Assembly (NCBI RefSeq): GCF_014645895.1
Contig: NZ_BMMP01000014.1
Span: 155,177-219,176, forward strand
DNA length: 64,000 bases
Source of the DNA: Streptomyces daqingensis
GTDB lineage: Bacteria > Actinomycetota > Actinomycetes > Streptomycetales > Streptomycetaceae
Direction of reading: 5' to 3'
Notes under the pieces: model-generated
Database searches by the model: none
What the model was told of the DNA's origin: nothing
What the model saw: only the letters and a program-made list of their open reading frames with translations
Shown: piece after piece, positions 53,644 to 60,557 of the stretch
Layout of the letters: every line of letters starts with the position of its first letter
Numbering within the stretch: position 1 is the first letter of the stretch
Made by a program: the position numbers and the translations under genes

Positions 53644-55056
53644 TCACTCCGCCCGTCCGGTCCCCCCGCCGCTCGACCGCCCCTCGCGCCCGGCCATCGC
53701 AGCCAGCGGAACGGGATCCGCCGGCTGCAGGCCGGGGTCGTCCACGGGGTAGGTGCGCACCCTCCCCGGCGCCGAATCGGGGGTCTCGAACCGCACCGTC
53801 ACACGCCCCACGCCGCTTCCCTGGACCCAGCCGAAGCCGTGCTCCGCATGCCACACGTCGCGCCCGGGAAGCCACCGCCGGTCCGCGAGCGGTTTCGCGT
53901 CCTCCTCCTCGGACGGCGCGCGAGCAGCGCCGACCGCATGCGGCTCGCCTTCCGCTGGTCCGGCGGCCTCCGCGGCGGCCGCGGCCTGGGCGAAGAGGTC
54001 CTCCTGCGTGAAGTCCGCGAGACCTGTCACGCCCACGCCCAGCAGCCGGACCCCGGCCGTGGTGTCCACGGTGTCGATCAGCCTGGCCGCGGCCTCACGC
54101 ACGACTGACGGGTCGTCCGTGGGGCCCCGCAGCGTCTCCGAACGGGTGAGCGTGGAGAAGTCGTAGCTGCGGACTTTGATCACCACGGTGCGCCCGGATC
54201 TCCCCGCGGCCTGCAGGCGCTCGACACACCTCCCGGCGAGCCGGGCCACATGCGCCTGCACGAGGGTGCGCTCGGTGAGATCGACGTCGAAGGTGTCCTC
54301 CACGGACACGGACTTGGCGTCCCTCTCGGCGATCACGGGCCGGTCGTCCCAGCCGTTCGCCATCGCGTACAGCGACGCACCGTGCGCCTTCCCCAGCAGC
54401 CTCAGCAGCTCCGCCTCCCCCGCCTCGGCCGCGTCCCCCACAGTGGTGAGGCCCGCCCGCCGCAGGACCTCGGCCGTGGCCGGGCCGACCCCCGGAAGCG
54501 TGCGCACCGGCATGGGAGCCAGCAGCTCACGCTCCGCTCCCGGCTCTATGAGGTAGAGACCGTCGGGCTTGGCCTCCTCCGAGGCGATCTTGGCCAGCAT
54601 CTTCGAGCCCGCCAGGCCGACCGACCCGCTCAGGCCCGTCGCCTCGCGGATCATGACGCGCAGGCGCGCACCCACCTCGCGGGCGGCCCGCGTCTCCGCC
54701 GCCTCCAGCATGTCCCCTGCTTCGAGGTCGACGAAGGCCTCGTCGAGGCTCAGGGGCTCCACCAACGGGGAGTGGCGGCCGAGGATCTCCATCACGACGT
54801 CGCTGACCTGCCGGTAGAGCGTGAAGCGCGGGGTGAGGTACGCGGCGTTGGGGCACAGCCTGCGTGCCTGCGCCATGGGCATCGCCGAGTGCACCCCGTA
54901 GAGCCGTGCCTCATAGGAAGCGGTGGAGACGACCCCGCGCGGCCCGAGGCCGCCCACGACGACGGGTTTCCCGCGCAGGCTCGGCTTCGCTGCCTGCTCG
55001 ACGGCGGCATAGAAGGCATCCATGTCCAGATGCAGGATCGTCGGTGCGCCTCTCAC
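53644..55056 (-). CDS. dinB: DNA polymerase IV (Y-family) with actinobacterial C-terminal extension
   Basis: A 470-residue Y-family translesion polymerase. Catalytic metal ligands are in LHLDMDAFYAAVE (Asp11) and SLDEAFVDL (Asp105, Glu106); the RXXY-like fingers and little finger follow. The C-terminal ~100 residues, after residue 375, contain WLPGRDVWHAEHGFGWVQG and VRTYPVDDPG, not part of a typical Pol IV, and may mediate contacts such as to the sliding clamp. No LexA-type operator is visible upstream. GTG at 55056. Confidence 0.9.
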   Translation of the reverse strand: MRGAPTILHLDMDAFYAAVEQAAKPSLRGKPVVVGGLGPRGVVSTASYEARLYGVHSAMPMAQARRLCPNAAYLTPRFTLYRQVSDVVMEILGRHSPLVEPLSLDEAFVDLEAGDMLEAAETRAAREVGARLRVMIREATGLSGSVGLAGSKMLAKIASEEAKPDGLYLIEPGAERELLAPMPVRTLPGVGPATAEVLRRAGLTTVGDAAEAGEAELLRLLGKAHGASLYAMANGWDDRPVIAERDAKSVSVEDTFDVDLTERTLVQAHVARLAGRCVERLQAAGRSGRTVVIKVRSYDFSTLTRSETLRGPTDDPSVVREAAARLIDTVDTTAGVRLLGVGVTGLADFTQEDLFAQAAAAAEAAGPAEGEPHAVGAARAPSEEEDAKPLADRRWLPGRDVWHAEHGFGWVQGSGVGRVTVRFETPDSAPGRVRTYPVDDPGLQPADPVPLAAMAGREGRSSGGGTGRAE

Positions 55057-55090
55057 ACTCGTCGATGCTGCCGGATGCCTCTGACAATCC

Positions 55091-55681
55091 TCAGCCGGCG
55101 CGGTTGCGCCGGCGCGCCAGTTCGTCCTCGGGATGGTCGCCGACGATGGTCTCTCCGGTGTCGACGTGCTCGCCGTGCAGTTGTGACAGTGCGCCCTCGA
55201 CGTCCTTCCAGACGACGCCCACGGCGATGCCGAAGACTCCCTGGCCCCCCTGCAGCAGGTCGACGACCTCGTCCGGGGAGGAGCACTCGTAGACGGTGGC
55301 CCCGTCGCTCATCAGCGTCATCTGCGCCAGGTCGGTCATCCCGTGAGAGCGGAGATGCTGGACTGCGGTGCGGATGTTCTGCAGAGACACACCGGTGTCC
55401 AGAAGCCGCTTGACGATCTTGAGGACGACGACGTCACGGAAGCTGTAGAGCCGCTGCGTGCCCGATCCGTACGCGGGCCGGATGCTGGGTTCGACCAGTC
55501 CGGTGCGCGCCCAGTAGTCGAGCTGCCGGTACGTGATGCCGGCGGCCGAACAGGCTGTGGGGCCGCGGTATCCCACCAGGTCCGAGGACGGCGCCGCGGT
55601 CTCCTCCGGCGGTGTCTGTCCTCGCGAGCTCGTGACTGAGGCGGGGCCATCCGCTGCCATACCGTCGCCGGTACTTCTCAC
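55091..55681 (-). CDS. MerR-type helix-turn-helix regulator
   Basis: A 196-residue protein with a MerR DNA-binding domain at about residues 36-105 (VGYRGPTACSAAGITYRQLD; WARTGLVEPSIRPA; TQRLYSFRDVVVLKIVKRLL). The C-terminal half has no metal- or drug-binding motif. In actinobacteria this gene lies directly after the bifunctional nuclease (as Rv1830/cg1633). GTG 55681 has GGAGG 5 nt upstream. Confidence 0.85.
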   Translation of the reverse strand: MRSTGDGMAADGPASVTSSRGQTPPEETAAPSSDLVGYRGPTACSAAGITYRQLDYWARTGLVEPSIRPAYGSGTQRLYSFRDVVVLKIVKRLLDTGVSLQNIRTAVQHLRSHGMTDLAQMTLMSDGATVYECSSPDEVVDLLQGGQGVFGIAVGVVWKDVEGALSQLHGEHVDTGETIVGDHPEDELARRRNRAG

Positions 55682-55882
55682 GCCGACCTCCGTCCTTCAC
55701 ATCCCGGAGTCCCCCCGGGACCTGCCTCACCGAAGGTAGGCAGTCGCCAGGGGTGCGTCAACGATCGCCACACTCGGCACGCCGGGTGATAATCACCCAT
55801 CGAGTGGTTTGGCGTGACTGCGGCCGGGGAAGTCCTGGGGGTTTCGTTTCGGCAGCTCGACGAGGACCTGACAGGCAGGCCG

Positions 55883-56356
55883 TCACTGACTGCTGGTGCC
55901 GAAGTCCTCGGGCGAGATCTGATCGAGGAACTCGCGGAACTTCTCCACCTCGTCCTCCTGCTCGTCCGGGATCGCGATTCCCGCGTCGTCCAGCACACCG
56001 TCACTGCCGTAGATCGGCGTGCCGGTCCGCAGGGCCAGCGCTATGGCGTCGGACGGGCGGGCACTGACCTCGACGCCGCTGGCGAAGACCAGCTCGGCGT
56101 AGAAGACGCCCTCGCGGAGATCCGTGATCCGGACGGCCGTGAGCTCCTGCCCCACCGCTTCCAGCACGTCCTTGAAGAGGTCGTGGGTCAGCGGGCGCGC
56201 AGGCGTCATCCCCTGCTGTGCGAAGGCGATCGCGGTCGCCTCCCCGGGGCCGATCCAGATGGGGAGGTACCGGTCGCCACCCACTTCACGCAGCAGCACG
56301 ATCGGTTGGTTGGAGGGCATTTCGACCCGGACACCCACAACGTCGAGCTCGTTCAC
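55883..56356 (-). CDS. Bifunctional nuclease family protein (DUF151)
   Basis: A 157-residue BFN/DUF151 protein: VVGVRVEMPSNQPIVLLREV, RYLPIWIGPGEATAIAFAQQ, ARPLTHDLFKDVLEAVG and SARPSDAIALALRTGTPIYG. The C-terminus is a Glu/Asp-rich tail (DEQEDEVEKFREFLDQ). In other organisms it is linked to DNA/RNA cleavage and defence signalling; the activity of actinobacterial members is unproven. It lies between two MerR genes, as in Corynebacterium and Mycobacterium. Confidence 0.88.
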   Translation of the reverse strand: MNELDVVGVRVEMPSNQPIVLLREVGGDRYLPIWIGPGEATAIAFAQQGMTPARPLTHDLFKDVLEAVGQELTAVRITDLREGVFYAELVFASGVEVSARPSDAIALALRTGTPIYGSDGVLDDAGIAIPDEQEDEVEKFREFLDQISPEDFGTSSQ

Positions 56357-56454
56357 ACAGCAACCCTAGGCCGTGTCCCGCCTGTTTGGGTAGTCGGGAC
56401 CCGCCCTGAGCTGTCGTGTGCGGGGACTCGCCCGGCGAACGGCAAACCGCGTCC

Positions 56455-57234
56455 TTACCGGGAACGCAGCCGCAGGGCCGAGTGCACCAGGGCCGCATGG
56501 AGCTGCAGCGACAGTGCGACGAGCTCAGCGGCACCGGACTCCGGCTGGGCCGTCGGCCCGGCCTCCGGATCGGGGACGGGATTTTTCTCACTTCCCGGCG
56601 TCGTCAAGATCGTCCTCACTGTCTCGGCGTCGCGCTCCGCGGTCGACCGGAGCGCCCGCAGGTGACGCGGGTCCGCTCCCGAGCGGCGGATACGGGCCAC
56701 GAGACGCGCGATGCCGAGGGCCTCCGGCCCGTACACGCCCTTGTCGTCGGTGGTGATCAGACCGGACGCCTCGCACTCCGCGAGGTCCTCGGCCGTCAGT
56801 CCGGCCGCGCGCAGCAGCTCCTCGCGGCCGAGCGGGGCGTCCCCGGCGACGGTGTCCGGGACGTAGGTCCCGCCGGCCGGGGTTCTTCCCTGCGGTGGAA
56901 CGTTTCCCCGGCGATCGGCCAGGCGCACGGCCTCGTCACCGGACGTGAGCGAGTCGAACTGCTCCCGGATCACTCGCAGCGGGAGGTAGTGATCGCGCTG
57001 CATACGGAGGATGAAGCTCAGGCGCCGGACGTCCCCGGCGCCGAAGATGCGGTGGCCGGAAGGCGTACGCCGGGGCTCCACGAGGCCCTCTGCCTCCAGG
57101 AACCGGATCTTGGAGACGGTGACCTCGGGGAACTCCTCGCGCAGGACGTCGAGGACGGCGCCGATGCCCATGGGGCCGCTGCCCTGTTCCAGGGCGGTGC
57201 CGTCGTCGGCACCGCCCGAGGGTGAGCGTTCCAT
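56455..57234 (-). CDS. ftsR: MerR-type regulator FtsR
   Basis: A 259-residue MerR regulator: GAVLDVLREEFPEVTVSKIR, FLEAEGLVEPRRTPSGHRIF and GAGDVRRLSFILRMQRDHYL. Its placement directly after a GarA/OdhI-type FHA gene and before a bifunctional nuclease gene matches the Corynebacterium cluster where FtsR activates ftsZ. The C-terminal part has no ligand-binding motif I recognise. It starts at ATG 57234 after a poly-G run. It probably helps control division. Confidence 0.82.
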   Translation of the reverse strand: MERSPSGGADDGTALEQGSGPMGIGAVLDVLREEFPEVTVSKIRFLEAEGLVEPRRTPSGHRIFGAGDVRRLSFILRMQRDHYLPLRVIREQFDSLTSGDEAVRLADRRGNVPPQGRTPAGGTYVPDTVAGDAPLGREELLRAAGLTAEDLAECEASGLITTDDKGVYGPEALGIARLVARIRRSGADPRHLRALRSTAERDAETVRTILTTPGSEKNPVPDPEAGPTAQPESGAAELVALSLQLHAALVHSALRLRSR

Positions 57235-57250
57235 GAGCCCCCGAAAGACG

Positions 57251-58045
57251 TCAGATCGCGTGCCGGCTGGCGAAGAAGACGAGCCGGTACTTGCCGATCT
57301 GCACCTCGTCGCCGTTGGCCAGCGGCACGCCGGCGTCGATCCGCTCACGGTTCACGTAGGTGCCGTTGAGGCTGCCGACGTCGGCGACGGTGAACACACC
57401 GTCCTGACCGCGGCGGAACTCCACATGGCGGCGGGAGACCGTCACGTCGTCGAGGAAGATGTCGCTCTCCGGGTGACGTCCGGCGGTCGTCAGCTCGCCG
57501 TCCAGGAGGAAGCGGCTTCCCGCGTTCGGACCGCGGCGCACCACCAGCAGGGCGGAGCCCATCGGAAGGGCGTCGACAGCGGCCTGGGCCTCGGAAGAGA
57601 GCGGAGGCGTCTTCTGCCCCGTGGCCTCTGCCTCGTAGGCCTCCAGACCGGAGATCGAGATGGTCGAGGTCGTCTCGGAGGAACCCTCGGCGACGGGTAC
57701 CCCGCCCCGGAGCGGTGCCCCGCAGTTGGAACAGAACCGGCTCGCCTGGGCGACCTGCGTCCCGCACCTGCTACACACCGGCACGTCTGCCCCTCCACCC
57801 GTACTCGAGGTTGATGGTGCACCGGAACCTATGCGGCCCGACGCTCCGGGGTCAACAGAAACCCTACCGTGACCACCTGCTTCGTCACCGCCGGGAGCGG
57901 CGACCTCGTCACGGAACAGCGGCCGCTCGGCATCCTCACCCGCGATCCGCCCCGTGGAATCGCGCTCCTGAGAGGACCGGCCCCGCGCGGCATCCCCGCC
58001 GTCCTGCGGGCGGCCCTTGCCGAACAATTTTGCAAAGAAACTCAC
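57251..58045 (-). CDS. FHA-domain protein, GarA/OdhI-type with zinc ribbon
   Basis: A 264-residue protein. A zinc-ribbon (Cys91, Cys94, Cys105, Cys108) precedes the ETTS motif (124-127) that serine/threonine kinases phosphorylate in GarA, then an FHA domain with GRHPESDIFLDD (189-200), SRRH (204-207) and SLNGTYVN (225-232). It regulates 2-oxoglutarate metabolism in relatives. The N-terminal ~85 residues and the ribbon are extra relative to mycobacterial GarA. GTG 58045 gives the MSFFAKLFGK start. Confidence 0.87.
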   Translation of the reverse strand: MSFFAKLFGKGRPQDGGDAARGRSSQERDSTGRIAGEDAERPLFRDEVAAPGGDEAGGHGRVSVDPGASGRIGSGAPSTSSTGGGADVPVCSRCGTQVAQASRFCSNCGAPLRGGVPVAEGSSETTSTISISGLEAYEAEATGQKTPPLSSEAQAAVDALPMGSALLVVRRGPNAGSRFLLDGELTTAGRHPESDIFLDDVTVSRRHVEFRRGQDGVFTVADVGSLNGTYVNRERIDAGVPLANGDEVQIGKYRLVFFASRHAI

Positions 58046-58211
58046 GGGCGATTCCCCTCGCACGAAACAGACCCGCCCGTGGGGCAGGACAGACCCTCGA
58101 TGCTCTCATTTGGCCGACAGTGACGCCCGGACAACGTCCCTGATCTTCAGACAGTTTCCCTCACGCGATGGTCACCGGGCCCGCCGACCCCCCGCAAGGC
58201 CCCCACCACCT

Positions 58212-59264
58212 TCACGGTGATGATGACCGAGCGTAATCAGGGCGCTTCGCGGATCGCAAGGCGTCCACGACGATCTTCTTCGAGGCTTTCACCGACACGT
58301 CGGCCTGTTCCTTGCGCAGCGTCTGGACGACACCGCCGGGAATGTTGAGCGCCGGCTCCAGGTCCTGCGGCTTGCCGATCACCTGAAAGCGGTACGGCTC
58401 GCTGATCTTGCGTCCGTCCACGCGCACCCCGCCCGGGCTGTCCGAGAAGTACGTGCTCGCCACCACCCGTACGTTGTTGATCTCTATGGCCTCGGCGCCT
58501 GCCGCGCGGAGCTCCTGCACCGCGTCGAGCAGCATGTCCGCCTCGACCGCCTTGCCGGGGTCGGTCACCGTCAGCTCGATGCCCGGGCCCTGGGCGCCGA
58601 CCGTACCTGCCAGCACTCCCAGCTGGCGCGCCTTTTGGCGGGTCTGCTTACGGGCCTCCTCCGCCTGGTCAGAGCTGTTCTCCAGCTCGGTCCGCTGACC
58701 CTCCAGGTTCTGCTTCTCGTCTTCGAGGCGCTTCGTGCGGTCGTCCAGTTCGTCGAGGATGCGCACCAGGTCCTCCTGGCGTGCCCCGCGCAGCGAACTG
58801 TTCTCACTGGTGGAGCGCACCTGGATCGCCAGGCCGAGCCCCAGCACGAACAGCAGGAGAGCCACGATGAGTTGGGCTCGTGTGACGCGGGGCGGCCAGA
58901 CGGCCTGGGCGAGCCGCTGGCGTCCGGTACGCGGCGCTTGCGCGTCCGGGGCCGGGGCCGCTTCGGAGTCTCCGCCCTTCCGCTCCTCCGGCGTCTCGTG
59001 GGCGTCCTGCCCGGCAGGTGAGGCGTCCGAGCCAGCTTCGCGCCCCTCTCCGTCCCCCTCGGACTTCCGGGCCTTCTCCGCCCCTTCCGCTGGGGAGGAG
59101 GCTTCCCGCGCCGGCCGTTGCTCCGGCCCGGGCTCCGCGCCTGAGTCCCCCTCCGGCGGGAGGGGGCGGCCGGACTGCTCGCGCGCGTCCCCGGAGCCCT
59201 CGCCCGCCGGCGGTTCCTCCGGCGGCAGCTGGCCGGGGCTCTTCTTGTCGTCCTCGTCGCTCAT
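58212..59264 (-). CDS. DUF881-domain membrane protein (first in order after sbp)
   Basis: A 350-residue protein with one TM helix (QLIVALLLFVLGLGLAIQV), an N-terminal Pro/Glu/Asp-rich cytoplasmic part, a coiled-coil (DLVRILDELDDRTKRLEDEK; NLEGQRTELENSSDQAEEAR) and the DUF881 domain (GPGIELTVTDPGK; AAGAEAIEINNVRV). DUF881 proteins with sbp are linked to division or wall assembly but their action is unknown. It follows sbp: a GTGA overlap start at 59273 is also possible; ATG 59264 is used. Confidence 0.85.
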   Translation of the reverse strand: MSDEDDKKSPGQLPPEEPPAGEGSGDAREQSGRPLPPEGDSGAEPGPEQRPAREASSPAEGAEKARKSEGDGEGREAGSDASPAGQDAHETPEERKGGDSEAAPAPDAQAPRTGRQRLAQAVWPPRVTRAQLIVALLLFVLGLGLAIQVRSTSENSSLRGARQEDLVRILDELDDRTKRLEDEKQNLEGQRTELENSSDQAEEARKQTRQKARQLGVLAGTVGAQGPGIELTVTDPGKAVEADMLLDAVQELRAAGAEAIEINNVRVVASTYFSDSPGGVRVDGRKISEPYRFQVIGKPQDLEPALNIPGGVVQTLRKEQADVSVKASKKIVVDALRSAKRPDYARSSSP

Positions 59265-59269
59265 CGGAC

Positions 59270-59602
59270 TCACGCCCTGAAAACGTGACGGCGGATCGCG
59301 GCCGCGTTCGAGAAGATGCGGATACCCAGAACCACGACGACGCCGGTGGAGAGCTGGGCTCCGACTCCGAGCTTGTCGCCGAGGAAGACGATCAGCGCTG
59401 CCACCACGACGTTCGACAGGAACGAGACGACGAAGACCTTGTCGTCGAAGATTCCGTCGAGCATGGCTCGCAGGCCCCCGAAGACCGCGTCCAACGCCGC
59501 GACGACGGCGATCGGGAGGTAGGGCTCGACCAGCGTCGGGACGACCGGCCGGACGACGAGTCCGGCCACCACTCCCACGATGAGACCCAGTACGGCGATC
59601 AC
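59270..59602 (-). CDS. sbp: Small basic protein of the sbp/DUF1290 family
   Basis: A 110-residue integral membrane protein with three hydrophobic segments (AVLGLIVGVVAGLVVRPVV; VEPYLPIAVVAALDAVFGGL; VVVLGIRIFSNAAAI). It matches the Sbp family always found with DUF881 genes in Gram-positive bacteria. It overlaps the previous DUF881 gene (GTGA at 59599-59602). Function unknown; by position probably divisome-related. Confidence 0.9.
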   Translation of the reverse strand: MIAVLGLIVGVVAGLVVRPVVPTLVEPYLPIAVVAALDAVFGGLRAMLDGIFDDKVFVVSFLSNVVVAALIVFLGDKLGVGAQLSTGVVVVLGIRIFSNAAAIRRHVFRA

Positions 59603-60498
59603 GATCTGCTGCCCTCTCCTGTCTTCACGGGCTCTGCCGTTCGTACGATCAGGCTCGGCGCGGCCGGAAGCCGCACATCGTCCTGAGTGCTGATGCTGGT
59701 GCGCACACCGTAGTTCTCCTCCAGCACCTGCAAGTACTGCCCGTCGGCGCTGTCTTGGAAGGCGGTGCTGAGCTTCTGCCCCGGTCCGACAGCGAGCAGC
59801 GTGTACGGCGGCACGAGCGGCTTGTTGTCCACGAGTATCGCGTCGCCGGCGGCGCGGATCGCCGAAAGGGCCGTCAGACGCTGGCCGTTGACGGAGACGG
59901 CTTCGGCGCCCGACTCCCAGAGGCCGTTGACCACGCGCTGGAGGTCCCGGTCCCGCACGCGCCCGTTGTCCGAGAAACCGCTGCCCTGCCGGGGGCCTCC
60001 GGAGTCGGTGTCCTGAGTGTCTTTGGCGTCGTCGACGACGAGCTTGACCCCCGGGCCGTGCACGGGCAGCGAGCCGGACAGCAGCCCGACGACCTCCGCC
60101 TCGTTGCCCCCGTGCTTCTCCAGCGCCTTGCGCTGCCTCGCCTCGACGTCCTTGCGCAGGCTGTTGACGCTGCGCTGAAGGGAGTCGGCCCGCTTGTCCC
60201 CGTCGTCGATCCTGGAGATGAGCTCCTGCCGCTCCTTGGCGAGCTCCGGCGCGGAGACCCGGGCCTGCGCCGCGCCGACGGTGACCACGAGCGCGGCGAG
60301 GACCAGTCCGGCTGCGAGGCCGAGCTTGGCCCGCACGGTGCGGGGCATGCCGGACCGGCCCTCGACGCCACGGCGGGCGGCGGCCTGTGCGTACCCGTCG
60401 TCAAGGCTGTGGTCCATCGCGTTGGTCAGCAGCGACATGGAGGCATCGGGTCGCGCAGGCCGCGATGCGGTACTCCGATCAGGGTGCTGCTGCGACAT
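59599..60498 (-). CDS. DUF881-domain membrane protein (upstream of sbp)
   Basis: A 299-residue protein. TM segment LGLAAGLVLAALVVTVGAA at ~60-78, then a coiled-coil (ELAKERQELISRIDDGDKRA) and the DUF881 core (VHGPGVKLVVDDAKD; ESGAEAVSVNGQRLTALSAI; ILVDNKPLVPPYTLLAVGPG). It is the upstream partner of sbp and the second DUF881. The overlap with sbp (GTGA) implies translational coupling. Start at ATG 60498. Confidence 0.87.
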   Translation of the reverse strand: MSQQHPDRSTASRPARPDASMSLLTNAMDHSLDDGYAQAAARRGVEGRSGMPRTVRAKLGLAAGLVLAALVVTVGAAQARVSAPELAKERQELISRIDDGDKRADSLQRSVNSLRKDVEARQRKALEKHGGNEAEVVGLLSGSLPVHGPGVKLVVDDAKDTQDTDSGGPRQGSGFSDNGRVRDRDLQRVVNGLWESGAEAVSVNGQRLTALSAIRAAGDAILVDNKPLVPPYTLLAVGPGQKLSTAFQDSADGQYLQVLEENYGVRTSISTQDDVRLPAAPSLIVRTAEPVKTGEGSRS

Positions 60499-60557
60499 GA
60501 CGCACATCGTCGCACGCCATGGCCGCTACCGCCGAATGGGGCCACCGGATGGTGACG

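Noticed and set aside
53644..55056. LexA-box control of dinB
   Set aside because: No GAAC-N4-GTTC-like sequence was found upstream of the dinB start.
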